From positions 38,325-102,324 of the forward strand of contig JBFLXH010000005.1 of the NCBI GenBank assembly GCA_040757295.1: 64,000 nucleotides of DNA, read 5' to 3'. Every line of letters starts with the position of its first letter. Within the stretch, counting starts at the first letter, position 1. Below the pieces are notes generated by a model. That model ran no database searches. It was not told where the DNA came from and worked only from the letters and a program-made list of their open reading frames with translations. Shown here piece by piece: positions 1-8,541 of this stretch. Position numbers and translations under genes: made by a program. The DNA comes from JAGXSE01 sp040757295 (GTDB lineage: Bacteria; Bacillota; PH28-bin88).

Positions 1-83
1 AGGGCATGGCCAGTTTCGACCAAACCGCCCACCAATATGCCCTGGAACAAATGAAGAGTGTATTGGGGGTGAAAGTCGTCTAG
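1..83 (+). CDS. 3' end of an unidentified gene (partial)
   Basis: An open frame enters from the left edge (codons in phase with position 3) and ends at TAG 81-83. The last 26 residues end in MKSVLGVKVV. The amino-acid composition looks coding, while the other two plus frames give less protein-like sequence. The fragment is too short to assign to a family. It lies on the plus strand, like the flavin reductase remnant that follows and unlike the minus-strand block after 1 kb. Confidence 0.45.
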   Translation, partial: GMASFDQTAHQYALEQMKSVLGVKVV

Positions 84-435
84 CCACGTATTTATCCATA
101 GTCTATCAATACTCGTGATTTCTCATAACCAATACTTCTTAAAAGGTTAGTCATAATGTTCAGGTTGCAGGATCCTACTGAATTCTGAATACCTGAATAG
201 TAACAAACTCCCGGCAGAAAGGGAAAAAAATGCCTGCGGCATAAACAGGCGGCGCTTGAGAGGAAAAAACCGGTTAAAATTCTCACCTGTTTTGATAAAT
301 AGGTGTATATTCGCCCAGCTTTGGGCATAATCCTCTACCATAAAAGATTAGATACCCTTCTTTTGCAGGAAATCCTTGCCGCTTGAAGAAATTATTGCTG
401 AAAGCAAGACGCTGGCTTACCTCTTTGAAGGAGTG
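84..435. other. intergenic stretch, no recognised gene
   Basis: This is an AT-rich stretch of about 350 bases with small overlapping open frames on the minus strand (92-341), none resembling a known family or carrying a clear ribosome binding site. From about 352 a plus frame runs without a stop into the flavin reductase remnant (residues LEEIIAESKTLAYLFEG), so the last 80 bases may be old coding sequence. I see no terminator or tRNA here. Confidence 0.4.
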
Positions 436-1012
436 ATGCGCTATACTAAAAATAACCAAAGCGCCTTATACCGCCCTGTTCCCTGTTCCTGCGGTACTAG
501 TAAGCTGTGGTTCTGTTGATTATTCACCCAACATTATCACAATCGCCTGGACCGGCACCATGTGCTCGGAACCTCCTATGGTCTATGTTAGTATCAGGCC
601 GGGAAGACATTCATTTAGCATTATTGAAGCCACAAGAGATTTTGTCATCAATATCCCCTCGGCAAGTATGGCTCGAGCGGTGGACCTGTGCGGTACTGTC
701 TCGGGCAGGAATGTTGACAAGTTTCTGGAATGCGGTTTTACTCCCGTACCAGCTACTGTCGTGAAGGCGCCGCTAATAAATGAGTGCCCGGTAAATATTG
801 AGTGCGCTGTTAAACAGGTATTGCCCCTTGGCACCCACCATGCTTTTGTCGCTGAGGTGGTAGCCGTAAATATAGACGCGGCAGTGATTGACGATAAAGG
901 CCGGATCGACATGGAACGATTACAGCCTTACGCCTACTGCCTGAATGAATACCGGCAAGTTTCTTCCCTTTTAGGCGTGCACGGCTTTTCCCTAAAAAAC
1001 AAAGGCAAATAG
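436..1012 (+). pseudogene. flavin reductase-like (FMN-binding split barrel) gene, frameshifted
   Basis: The downstream frame encodes a typical flavin reductase/flavoredoxin domain: VLVSCGSVDYSPN, IAWTGTMCSEPPM, VSIRPGRHS, FVINIP and KAPLINECPVNIEC are family hallmarks for FMN binding. The best start is ATG 436, after AAGGAG at 428-433, and reads MRYTKNNQSALYRPV. That frame is broken because the heptamer CCCTGTT is present twice in tandem (474-480 and 481-487). Removing one copy joins YRPVP to AVLVSCGS and restores a continuous protein of about 190 residues, the usual length. As it stands, only an internally started product from ATG 560 could be made, without the first beta strand. The family binds FMN and reduces it, or passes electrons from NAD(P)H or ferredoxin. 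A sequencing or assembly error is the main alternative to a real pseudogene. Confidence 0.8.
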
Positions 1013-1051
1013 AAAAAAGATCTTTGAAGGCCTGTAGGGTAATGCAGGTCC

Positions 1052-1588
1052 TTATTCTTTTAGCTGCTTAAGTATTTGTTTAGAGTAGTAGGATTTGGGA
1101 GTTCCGGTCCTGGCAACGAACTGGGCCAGGCCCCGCTCACCCCGGTTGTAGGCGGTTAAGGCCTTGTCCAAATCTCCATGATACCGCTGAATGAGATAAG
1201 AGAGAATATACGCAGTCAGTTTGATGTTGAATTCCGGGTCAAACAGCATCTCCGGGTTGAAATCCTTAACCCCTAAACGCTCAGCAGCCCAGGCTCCGGT
1301 TCCGGGCATAATTTGGCCTAACCCCATAGCTCCTTTATGGCTTACCGCCATTGGATCAAAATTGCTTTCAAACCGGATCACCTCGTGCAAGAGCTCGGGT
1401 GTCAATTGAGGGTATTTGGCCGCCTGTCTGATGATGGTGGCTTCCAGGTCAAAGGGCTTTTCCTCCCCTGGCGGCTCCAGGGACTGACCCTGTTCTTTCT
1501 CTGGTTCTCCTGGCTGTAAAAGAGTAAAGCCAACCGTGAAAAGAAGAAATAGGCATATTAATGCCCCAGCCGTTACTTGCCGTGCCAT
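1052..1588 (-). CDS. membrane-anchored lytic transglycosylase (SLT domain)
   Basis: The 178-residue protein has one N-terminal membrane or signal segment (residues about 5-25, GALICLFLLFTVGFTLL), a short charged Pro/Glu linker, and a lysozyme-like SLT domain from about residue 55. Visible motifs are VIRFESNFDP, with the catalytic Glu, then GAMGLGQIMPGT and AYNRGERGL, all diagnostic of the Slt70/MltC fold. It cleaves the MurNAc-GlcNAc bond of peptidoglycan with 1,6-anhydro product formation, acting outside the membrane. Small Firmicute members often serve in spore or cell-wall remodelling. A GGTGAAGG box precedes the ATG. It is monocistronic, between the flavin reductase remnant and the thiolase terminator. 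Confidence 0.88.
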   Translation of the reverse strand: MARQVTAGALICLFLLFTVGFTLLQPGEPEKEQGQSLEPPGEEKPFDLEATIIRQAAKYPQLTPELLHEVIRFESNFDPMAVSHKGAMGLGQIMPGTGAWAAERLGVKDFNPEMLFDPEFNIKLTAYILSYLIQRYHGDLDKALTAYNRGERGLAQFVARTGTPKSYYSKQILKQLKE

Positions 1589-1824
1589 ATTACCTTCACC
1601 CCGTTTGCCGGAAAAAATCCGCTTAATCTAGCATAAACTTATGGTTATGCTAAATTATTATTTCTTGGATAATATTACACCTGATTCCGGCAAAAGGGAA
1701 GGAAACTTTTTACATTACGTTGTACTATTAGGTTTTTGGATAGCGGAAATGGTGAATTAAGGGAGATGGCCAGGTAAGCAAACGGTCTTCCTCCGTCGCC
1801 CAAGGGCCGCCGTTATGGATGAGC

Positions 1825-1854
1825 ATAAAACGAAAGCCTGCAAGCATGCAGGCC
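1825..1854 (-). terminator. rho-independent terminator after the thiolase gene
   Basis: On the minus strand, 26 bases after the thiolase stop, a 6-bp GC-rich stem (GCCTGC/GCAGGC, 1836-1853) with a 6-base loop is followed by TTTCGTTTTAT. The rest of the gap 1589-1824 shows no gene. Confidence 0.75.
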
Positions 1855-1879
1855 GAAAGACTTGTTTGCACCCTGATTT

Positions 1880-3055
1880 TTAACGTTCCACAATGATGGC
1901 CATTCCCATGCCGCCACCGATACAAAGGGTGGCCAGACCCCTCTTGACATCCCGCCGTTTCATCTCGTACAGGAGAGTGGTAAGGATGCGGGCGCCGGTA
2001 CACCCTACCGGATGGCCCAGGCCCACACCGCTGCCGTTGACATTGACAATATCCCTATTCAAACCTAAGAGCTTTTCACAGGCCAAATACTGGGCCGCAA
2101 AAGCCTCGTTCACCTCAATCAGGTCGATATCCGCCAAGGACAGCCCAGCTTTCTGCAAAGCCTTTTGAGTGGCAGGCACTGGCCCGTAGCCCATCAATTC
2201 AGGTTCTACGCCGGCCCAAGCATAAGACACCACTTTGGCCAAAGGTTCTAGGCCTAAAGAGAGAGCCTTGGCGGCAGACATTAGCACCAAAGCTGCGGCG
2301 CCGTCATTGATGCTGGAGGAATTACCGGCAGTGACTGTCCCACCCGGGCGGAATGCGGGGGCTAGTTTAGCCAGTTTCTCTAGGCTGATGTCTTTCCGGG
2401 GATGTTCATCCTTCTCCACTACAATAGGAGGGCCCTTGCGCTGGGGAACCGCTACAGGCACGACTTCTTCCAAGAAGCGGCCTGTTTCCCAAGCCTCTAC
2501 CGCTTTCTGGTGACTGCGTTGAGCGATCTCATCCTGTTCCTCCCGGGTAATGGCATACTTATCTGCTAATCTTTCGGCAGTTTCACCCATCATTATTTTG
2601 TGGTCCGGATCCGTCAACAATTCCCACATAGCGTCTGTCATCTGCCCGTGCATCATCCTTTGGCCCCAGCGGGCGTCTTTCAGTACATAGGGGGCTGAAC
2701 TCATGCTTTCGGTTCCGCCGGCAATCATCACCTGGGCATCACCGGCGGTAATTGCCTGGCAGGCTGATACAACCGCCTGTAAGCCGGATGCGCACTGGCG
2801 CTGCACAGTATAGGCTGTGGTTTCTTTCGGAAAACCTGCTCTAAGGGCAGCAACCCTGGCCGTATTGGGCTCGTCGGTCCGCTGGATGGCATTACCCAGA
2901 ATTATTTCTTCCACTAGCTCAGGGGTTATTCCCGCCCGCTTGACAACCTCTTGCAAGACAACGGAAGCCAGCTGGTTTGCCTGCAGGTCTTTCAAAGCCC
3001 CGCCAAATTCGCCGATAGGAGTTCTGGCTGCTGAGACGATTACTGTTTCTGGCAT
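1880..3055 (-). CDS. acetyl-CoA acetyltransferase (thiolase)
   Basis: This 391-residue protein has the standard length of a thiolase II. The nucleophilic Cys88 lies in QRQCASGLQ, the GHPVGCTGARI block carries the conserved His, and the C-terminal CIGGGMG holds the second catalytic Cys. NEAFAAQ is also intact. It condenses or cleaves acetoacetyl-CoA and acetyl-CoA. The start ATG has an AAAGGAGAT box at good spacing. It follows comEA by 30 bases and ends at its own terminator. In the context of the metabolic island at 24-43 kb it could carry out the last step from crotonyl-CoA to acetyl-CoA, but that link is inferred. Substrate chain length is not determined. Confidence 0.93.
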   Translation of the reverse strand: MPETVIVSAARTPIGEFGGALKDLQANQLASVVLQEVVKRAGITPELVEEIILGNAIQRTDEPNTARVAALRAGFPKETTAYTVQRQCASGLQAVVSACQAITAGDAQVMIAGGTESMSSAPYVLKDARWGQRMMHGQMTDAMWELLTDPDHKIMMGETAERLADKYAITREEQDEIAQRSHQKAVEAWETGRFLEEVVPVAVPQRKGPPIVVEKDEHPRKDISLEKLAKLAPAFRPGGTVTAGNSSSINDGAAALVLMSAAKALSLGLEPLAKVVSYAWAGVEPELMGYGPVPATQKALQKAGLSLADIDLIEVNEAFAAQYLACEKLLGLNRDIVNVNGSGVGLGHPVGCTGARILTTLLYEMKRRDVKRGLATLCIGGGMGMAIIVER

Positions 3056-3085
3056 TTTTCCATCTCCTTTTTAGCATATCTCTCT

Positions 3086-3676
3086 TTAATAAACCGCAAT
3101 CAATTCCTTTACTTGATTATACTTGGCTTCTCCGATGCCGGAGACATTGGTAATATCCTTAATATCCCGGAAAGGTCCTTTGCTGTTCCTGTAATCAATA
3201 ATGCGCTGAGCCAAAGCAGGGCCGATCCCCGGCAGGTTTTTCAGTTGCTCCAGGGTGGCGGTATTAATATTTATTAAGCCTGGCTGTAAGGCCGCTGCCG
3301 CTCCTTCGGCATGGGTCAGTGCCGCTCCAACCCTTGGCACGGTAATCTTTTGGCCATCAATGAGGGGAGCAGCCAAATTAAGGGCCTGCAGGTCAGCCTC
3401 CTCCAAGGGTTTAGCCTTTTCCACCCCGTCCACTACCCGGGAGCCCTTTGGCACCCGGTACACCCCGGGAAACTGTACCGCCCCGGAAACATGGATCACA
3501 ACCTCCTGTTGGACCGGGGTTTGCTCCCGAGCTGGCAAATTATTTGTCCCAGCTGAAATCACTTGCGGTGGTGCCGGCTTGGACGTCCACCGGGCATATT
3601 TGATGCCAGCGCCAAAAAGCAGCGCCGCCACTAACAAAAGGAGCAGCGCCTGGGCTCGACGGTCCATCTGAATCAA
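3086..3676 (-). CDS. comEA: ComEA-family DNA-binding competence protein
   Basis: The 196-residue protein has an N-terminal membrane anchor (residues about 8-26), a SLBB domain (about 58-115, VIHVSGAVQFPGVYRVPKGS) and tandem helix-hairpin-helix motifs at the C-terminus (ININTATLEQLKNLPGIGPALAQ and DITNVSGIG). This domain order is that of ComEA, the membrane receptor that binds incoming double-stranded DNA on the cell surface. comEC, its usual partner, is not in the window: the next gene downstream is the thiolase and the upstream neighbour is leuS. The start may be Met1 or Met4. Many Clostridia carry comEA without proven competence. Confidence 0.9.
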   Translation of the reverse strand: MIQMDRRAQALLLLLVAALLFGAGIKYARWTSKPAPPQVISAGTNNLPAREQTPVQQEVVIHVSGAVQFPGVYRVPKGSRVVDGVEKAKPLEEADLQALNLAAPLIDGQKITVPRVGAALTHAEGAAAALQPGLININTATLEQLKNLPGIGPALAQRIIDYRNSKGPFRDIKDITNVSGIGEAKYNQVKELIAVY

Positions 3677-3790
3677 TTACAGCCCCCCTTTCCCCAAGGG
3701 AATCTATACTACAATTCAAGCCTTTTCTCCTTCAAATCACCGGAGTAGCTGTAAACTTTATGCAAAAAAAACCCAGTCCCGGCAAAAGGC

Positions 3791-3820
3791 ACAAAAAACG
3801 CCCGGGGTCCAATCCCGGGC
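3791..3820 (-). terminator. rho-independent terminator after leuS
   Basis: A perfect 7-bp stem GCCCGGG/CCCGGGC (3800-3820) is followed on the minus strand by GTTTTTTGTG. It lies 28 bases after the leuS stop and separates leuS from comEA. Confidence 0.85.
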
Positions 3821-3847
3821 TTAAGGTAGCAGGTAAATAGTAAGCGG

Positions 3848-6331
3848 TTATTTAACTACAATGTTCAAAAGCTTATCGGGAACAGGGATTACCTTGACGA
3901 CCTCTTTGCCCGCCAGCAGTCTAATCACCCGATCCATGGACATGACCTCTTGTTCCATTTCACTTGCTGAGAGGTTAGCCGGTACCTGCACCCGGTCCCT
4001 GACCTTCCCGTTAATCTGAACAACTATGGTTACTTGGTCCTGAACCAAAGCGGCCGGATCAAACTTAGGCCAGGGCCTCTGGTGAATGCTGCCGCTGCCA
4101 CCTAAGGCCTGCCACATTTCTTCCGTAATATGGGGGGCAAAAGGAGCCAGCACATGAGTCAACAACCACAGACCTTCCTTTACCAGGGGTAGGTACTGCT
4201 GTTCCTGGGGCACTTGGTCCTTATAGTGATACAAAGCATTAACCATCTCCATGATGGCGCTGATGCCTGTATTAAAGTTAAACCGCTGGGTAATGTCATC
4301 GGTAATTTTTTTCACGCCGGCGTGGAGGGCGCGGCGCAGGTTTCTGGCCTCAACATCCAATTCCTCGTCTTGGTAAAGAGAGACTCCTTCCAATTGGGGA
4401 ACATAATTATATACCAAACGCCAAACCCGGTTTAAGAAACGGAAACATCCTTCTACCCCCTGGTCACTCCACTCCAAGTCCCGTTCCGGGGGCGCGGCAA
4501 ACAGGATAAACAACCGGGCTGTGTCTGCCCCGTATTTGGCGATAATCTCCTCGGGGCTCACGGTATTGCCTTTGGATTTACTCATTTTTCCGCCATCTTT
4601 CAGGACCATGCCTTGGGTCAGGAGGTTCTGGAAGGGTTCCTCATAATCCAGCCAATCCAAGTCATACAAAACCTTAACGAAGAAGCGGGAGTACATTAAA
4701 TGGAGAATGGCATGTTCTACTCCACCGATATACTGGTCAACGTTCATCCAGTAATTAGCCTTCGCCTGGTCATAGACCTCCGGAGCATCCGGGCTGCAAT
4801 AGCGCAAAAAGTACCAGGAAGAATCCACAAAAGTATCCATGGTATCTGTTTCCCGCTTAGCCGGTTTCCCGCAAGTAGGACAGGTGGTATTCAGGAAATC
4901 GGGATTGGTGGTTAGCGGGGAATCTCCTGTTGGCTTAAATTCTACCTTTAGGGGAAGTTCCACCGGTAGGTCCTTTTCCGGTACAGGCACTGCCCCACAG
5001 CCCTGGCAGTAAACAATGGGTATCGGCGCCCCCCAGTAGCGCTGGCGGGAAATCAGCCAATCCCGCAAGCGGAAATTAATCCTGCGCCGGCCAATCTGCT
5101 GCTGTTCCATGTGGTCGGCGATCCGCTCCTTAGCCTCCTCGCTAGGGAGCCCGTTAAATTGGCCGGAATTAACCATGAAACCCTCTTCATCATACGCTGT
5201 GACTAGGGTTTCAGGGTCTAACTGTTCTCCTAAGGGTTGGACAACAATTCTCACCGGCAAACTGTATTTGCGGGAAAAGTCCAAGTCCCGCTGGTCATGA
5301 GCCGGCACTCCCATGACAGCGCCAGTGCCGTAGTCCATCAAAACGTAATTGGCTGTCCAGATAGGCACCTGTTCTCCATTCATGGGATTAATGGCATAAG
5401 CCCCGATAAAAATCCCTTCTTTTTCGGTATCCGCTGACGTGCGTTCCATTTCTTTCAGCTGGCGGACGCGCTGCACAAACTCCCGTACTTTGGCTTCATG
5501 CGGCGTTCCGGCGGTTAATTTCTCCACTAAGGGATGCTCCGGAGCCAACACCAGGTAGGTTGCTCCAAAAACCGTGTCATGGCGGGTGGTGAACACCGGG
5601 ATGTCTTCTCCGGTATTCTCCACTGTAAAATTAAACTCTACGCCAGTGGAACGGCCGATCCAGTTCTGCTGCATGATTTTTACCTTTTCCGGCCACCCCG
5701 GCAATTTCTGCAAGTCGTCCAGCAGGCGGTCGGCATAAGCCGTGATCTTAAAAAACCACTGCTCCAGGTCCTTTTTCTCCACAATGGTGTCACAACGCTC
5801 ACAAGCGCCATCTACTACCTGCTCATTAGCTAAGACGGTGGCACAGGAGGGACACCAGTTCACAGCAGCCTTCTTTTTATAAGCCAGGCCGTTTTTAAAC
5901 AAGAGCAAAAATAGCCATTGGGTCCATTTGTAATAATCAGGGTGGCAAGTAGCAACTTCCCTGGCCCAGTCATAACTGATTCCCATCGCCTTTAACTGGC
6001 GGCGCATGTTGTTGATATTGCTCCAGGTCCATTCGGAAGGGTGGACATTACCATGCTTGATGGCCGCGTTTTCAGCCGGCAGACCAAAGGCATCCCATCC
6101 CATTGGATGCAGCACGTTATAACCCTGCATGGTTTTAAACCTGGCTACTACATCACCTATGGAGTAATTGCGCACATGACCCATGTGCAGGTTGCCGGAG
6201 GGGTAAGGGAACATTTCCAAGGCGTAGTATTTGGGCTTGTCTCCCCGCTCCGTTACTTTGTACAAGAGGTTTTTCTCCCATTCCTCTTGCCACTTTGCTT
6301 CCAGCTCGCGGAAATCGTAACGTTCTTTCAT
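3848..6331 (-). CDS. leuS: leucyl-tRNA synthetase
   Basis: A class I synthetase of about 827 residues, the usual length. The HIGH signature appears as HMGH near residue 50 (PYPSGNLHMGH) and KMSKS as KMSKSKGNT near 580. The large editing domain CP1 lies between them with GTGAVMGVPAHDQRD, and zinc-type Cys pairs (CPSCATVL, CQGC, CPTCG) are visible. I chose the ATG at 6331 (MKERYDF) because GAGGTGAT sits 7 bases upstream. The reading frame also offers an ATG and a GTG 9 and 12 bases further up, but they overlap that box. It charges tRNA-Leu and edits mischarged products. Transcription is controlled by the T-box leader just upstream. Confidence 0.95.
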   Translation of the reverse strand: MKERYDFRELEAKWQEEWEKNLLYKVTERGDKPKYYALEMFPYPSGNLHMGHVRNYSIGDVVARFKTMQGYNVLHPMGWDAFGLPAENAAIKHGNVHPSEWTWSNINNMRRQLKAMGISYDWAREVATCHPDYYKWTQWLFLLLFKNGLAYKKKAAVNWCPSCATVLANEQVVDGACERCDTIVEKKDLEQWFFKITAYADRLLDDLQKLPGWPEKVKIMQQNWIGRSTGVEFNFTVENTGEDIPVFTTRHDTVFGATYLVLAPEHPLVEKLTAGTPHEAKVREFVQRVRQLKEMERTSADTEKEGIFIGAYAINPMNGEQVPIWTANYVLMDYGTGAVMGVPAHDQRDLDFSRKYSLPVRIVVQPLGEQLDPETLVTAYDEEGFMVNSGQFNGLPSEEAKERIADHMEQQQIGRRRINFRLRDWLISRQRYWGAPIPIVYCQGCGAVPVPEKDLPVELPLKVEFKPTGDSPLTTNPDFLNTTCPTCGKPAKRETDTMDTFVDSSWYFLRYCSPDAPEVYDQAKANYWMNVDQYIGGVEHAILHLMYSRFFVKVLYDLDWLDYEEPFQNLLTQGMVLKDGGKMSKSKGNTVSPEEIIAKYGADTARLFILFAAPPERDLEWSDQGVEGCFRFLNRVWRLVYNYVPQLEGVSLYQDEELDVEARNLRRALHAGVKKITDDITQRFNFNTGISAIMEMVNALYHYKDQVPQEQQYLPLVKEGLWLLTHVLAPFAPHITEEMWQALGGSGSIHQRPWPKFDPAALVQDQVTIVVQINGKVRDRVQVPANLSASEMEQEVMSMDRVIRLLAGKEVVKVIPVPDKLLNIVVK

Positions 6332-6384
6332 TTTCTCCATCACCTCAAAGACTAAATAGGGACTAATTGTAGGATTCCGGCGCT

Positions 6385-6655
6385 AAAAGAAAAACCTCCC
6401 GCCCCATGCCTTGGGACGGGAAGTTTTATTTCCCGCGTTACCACCCAAATTGGTAATAATAAGTAATCATTACTACCCTCTCAAGGTTTATTAACGGCAA
6501 CCAGCCGGCACAGGTTAAAAATTCACCTGCACAGCTCCCGGGCGAGTTCAGCGGGCTTCCTGCTGTTTTTCACCATCCAACAGCTCTCTGATAAAGCTGA
6601 CCCAGCCTAATGCTCCCGTTCACTGCTTTTCCCATTAGTTGATTAATAATTAACA
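6385..6655 (-). promoter_or_regulatory. T-box leader of leuS with a CUC (Leu) specifier
   Basis: On the minus strand the leader shows the hallmark T-box sequence TGGGTGGTAACGCG (around 6434-6447) and the stem I AG box (AGAGAGCTG, GGATGGTGAAAAACAGC). The specifier loop reads GAACTCGCC, with CTC complementary to plus 6544-6546. A terminator stem, CCCGTCCC...GGGCGGG followed by TTTTTCTTTT, ends near 6385. Uncharged tRNA-Leu should bind the specifier and the T-box bulge, stabilise the antiterminator and allow leuS transcription. The codon agrees with the downstream gene. Confidence 0.93.
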
Positions 6656-6736
6656 TTACTCATTATATGGTAATTATGGTTGAATGTCAATGAAGGAGTG
6701 CCGGGCTCGCCGGGCTGCCAGGCTGAAGGAAAAGGC

Positions 6737-7093
6737 TTAAGCCTGCTGGATGTCCAGATTTAACTTTTTTGCGTCACCCCAGAGCCGCTCCAGGTTGTAA
6801 AAAAGCCGGTCTTCCGTCTGAAAGACATGAATTACAAGATGCCCATAATCCAATAGAACCCAGCGGCCTTCCCGGAAGCCCTCCCGGCGCAGGTATTTGT
6901 GTCCGTGGGTTTCCAGCACCTCAGAAATGTTTTCAGCAATGGATTGAACATGGGTAGTGGATCTGCCGCTGCAGATTAAAAAATAGTCGGCAATTAAGGT
7001 AATCCCCCTAAGATCCAGTATAACGACGTCCAAGGCTTTTTTATCAGTGGCAGCATCATAACTCCAGGACAAAAGCTGGTCTTTTTCTCCCAA
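6737..7093 (-). CDS. rsfS: ribosomal silencing factor RsfS
   Basis: The 118-residue protein matches RsfS/Iojap: KKALDVVILDLRGITLIADYF, then ICSGRSTTHVQSIAENI and GRWVLLDYGHLVIHVF. It binds L14 on the 50S subunit and blocks subunit joining under starvation. The start is a TTG at 7093, one base after the yqeK TGA stop, with AAGGAGGAGG upstream. An ATG that overlaps the yqeK stop is in another frame. Translational coupling with yqeK is likely. The nadD-yqeK-rsfS grouping is standard in Firmicutes, although here nadD is separated from yqeK by repeats and an RRM gene. Confidence 0.92.
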   Translation of the reverse strand: MGEKDQLLSWSYDAATDKKALDVVILDLRGITLIADYFLICSGRSTTHVQSIAENISEVLETHGHKYLRREGFREGRWVLLDYGHLVIHVFQTEDRLFYNLERLWGDAKKLNLDIQQA

Positions 7094-7094
7094 T

Positions 7095-7697
7095 TCATCC
7101 CCTCCTCCTTAATTCTATCTCCAAACGGCAGTGTCTAATCTCAGATAAAACTTCATTAAACCCATCAATAGTTGCCGGGTGTATATATGTTTCTTTATCC
7201 AGTACATAGCGGATGGCTGATTTAAAAGCAGCAATCATAGCAAGGTTAAGATCCTGGAGAGCCAGAAGCCGGATTTCTTCCACCCCCGGGAAATCCCGGC
7301 CAGGCTCGGCAATATCTGCCAAAAAGATTACTTTATCCAGTTTGGTCATATTTCTTCCGCCAACGGTATGCAGGGCTATGGCAGTTAATATTTCCGGGTC
7401 GGTAATGCCAATCTCTTCTTTAACCAAGCATGCGCCAACTGGTGCATGTAATATAACCGGAACCAGGCAGTCCACGGGGTGAACTGCCATTCCTTTTTGC
7501 CTAGCAAGATACAACAGTTTTTCTTCTGGCAAGTCCCGCCCATAGTCGTGGAGCAAACCGGCCAGGGAAGCCTGATTTTCAGCCACCCCATGCTTAGCCG
7601 CCAGGCTGGCGGCTAAGTCCGCCACGCGCAAAGAGTGCTCATAGCGGTTGGGGGAGAGGCGCTTTAATAACAACTGCCTCAGTCCTTCGTTTTCCAT
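7095..7697 (-). CDS. yqeK: HD-domain protein YqeK (probable Ap4A hydrolase)
   Basis: The HD superfamily pattern of YqeK is present: RYEHSLRVADLAASLA, the metal-binding pair LLHDYGRDL, ILHAPVGA, AIALHTVGG and IFLADIAEPGRDF. The family hydrolyses diadenosine tetraphosphate symmetrically with an iron centre. I set the start at ATG 7697 (MENEGLRQLLL) because GGGAGAGAG precedes it. An upstream in-frame ATG adds 13 residues without a ribosome binding site. The product is about 200 residues, as usual. It is followed one base later by rsfS. The 470 bases upstream are occupied by dispersed repeats. Confidence 0.9.
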   Translation of the reverse strand: MENEGLRQLLLKRLSPNRYEHSLRVADLAASLAAKHGVAENQASLAGLLHDYGRDLPEEKLLYLARQKGMAVHPVDCLVPVILHAPVGACLVKEEIGITDPEILTAIALHTVGGRNMTKLDKVIFLADIAEPGRDFPGVEEIRLLALQDLNLAMIAAFKSAIRYVLDKETYIHPATIDGFNEVLSEIRHCRLEIELRRRG

Positions 7698-7730
7698 TTG
7701 GCTCTCTCCCGACAACAAAAACCCCCTATT

Positions 7731-8146
7731 TATCACAGATGGCTACCCGCTCTAAGGAACGGGGACACACCGCTTACAAATCGCTCTTGCCGCAGAAGCA
7801 CTCTAAAGTTAAGGTTACAGGGGACATGTCTACCGCATTCATCCTTAACGCGGAATGTCCCCAACGCGTTCGCTTCTTTAAAGCGGCGGGATATGCTCGG
7901 CATGAAATTCGCTTTGAGGCCACATTTAATCAAGGAATAATTGGTGGCCTCGCTCATTATATGCTCGGCGAGGAATAAAATTTGATTACAGTCAATGAAG
8001 CCGAGCATGAAATTCGCTTTGAGGCCACATTTAATCAAGGAATAATTGGTGGCCTCGCTCATTTTAAGAGCGGCTACGCCATTGTATTAACTGGCTCTAA
8101 GCTTCAGCGGGGGTAGCAATCCCCCGCTGAAGCTTAGAGCCAGTTG
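7731..8146 (+). repeat. dispersed repeat B, composite copy carrying an inserted repeat A
   Basis: This non-coding stretch between yqeK and the RRM gene begins with TCACAGATGGCTACCCGCTC and ends with CCAGTTGAA. Both ends are shared with the copy at 50.24-50.38 kb. Its right part is a perfect 25-bp inverted repeat with a 7-base loop (8089-8145, arms AACTGGCTCTAAGC...). The left part has GGGGACAT/ATGTCCCC arms. Repeat A sequence (7892-8064) sits between GCGGGATA and AAGAGCGG; the 50.3 kb copy has only GAGATAAGAGCGG there, so A was inserted into B. Short open frames crossing it are repeat sequence and not genes. Confidence 0.75.
7892..8064 (+). repeat. dispersed repeat A, one full and one partial copy in tandem
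   Basis: The full unit (about 7961-8064) has two hairpins: GCTCGGC.../...GCCGAGC and GAGGCCAC.../...GTGGCCTCGCTC. It is preceded by a copy of only the second hairpin (7892-7960). Related copies lie at 23.70, 45.62 and 49.83 kb. It encodes no transposase, so it is a MITE-like or REP-like element. Confidence 0.75.
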
Positions 8147-8169
8147 AAGGAATAGGAGGTCCTGAAGCA

Positions 8170-8421
8170 TTATTGTTCTCTGGGTTTTGCTTCATTAACT
8201 GTCAATATTCTGTTTCCTAATTCGGCCCCATTCATAGCGGAAATCATTTTTTCTGCATCCTCATCCGCCACTTCTACAAACCCAAATCCCCGGGAGCGTC
8301 CTGTTTGGCGGTCGGTAATGATGCGGCTGCTGACCACCTGGCCGTGGGCCTCAAAAGCCCTCGCTAGTTCCTCGTCATTTGTAGACCATGGCAAATTACC
8401 TACATAAAGCGTGCGTACCAA
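8170..8421 (-). CDS. single-RRM RNA-binding protein
   Basis: This small 83-residue protein is a bare RRM domain: RNP2 is TLYVGNLPW near the start and RNP1 is RSRGFGFVEV near residue 47. The start is a TTG at 8421 with AGGAGGT 6 bases upstream; no ATG fits. Bacterial RRM proteins of this size bind RNA and are often cold-induced, but the target is unknown. It stands alone between the repeats and nadD, with a promoter-like sequence inside an inverted repeat directly upstream (8448-8475). Confidence 0.9.
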   Translation of the reverse strand: MVRTLYVGNLPWSTNDEELARAFEAHGQVVSSRIITDRQTGRSRGFGFVEVADEDAEKMISAMNGAELGNRILTVNEAKPREQ

Positions 8422-8447
8422 GAGGTAACCTCCTAACTGCTTTGGTG

Positions 8448-8475
8448 TTCACCATGTATTATATACAGTGGTGAA
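8448..8475 (-). promoter_or_regulatory. probable promoter and operator of the RRM gene
   Basis: A perfect -10 box TATAAT (minus strand, plus 8458-8463), with TG four bases upstream of its start, lies between inverted arms TTCACCA (8448-8454) and TGGTGAA (8469-8475). A protein bound to the arms would cover the -10 region. No good -35 box is visible. Confidence 0.45.
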
Positions 8476-8541
8476 ACTAGTATACGCAGACAGATGGGTT
8501 TTGCCCTTTTGAAAAAAAGGGGTTTTCAGGATTAATTAGCG

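Noticed and set aside
7733..8062. Minus-strand 109-residue frame with repeated MSEATNYSLIKCGLKANF
   Set aside because: It is the translation of dispersed repeats A and B; the same peptide recurs at other repeat copies and has no gene-like upstream signals.
8505..8530. Possible terminator after nadD
   Set aside because: The CCCTTTT/AAAAGGG stem is weak and A/T-rich, and the minus strand lacks a T-run after it.
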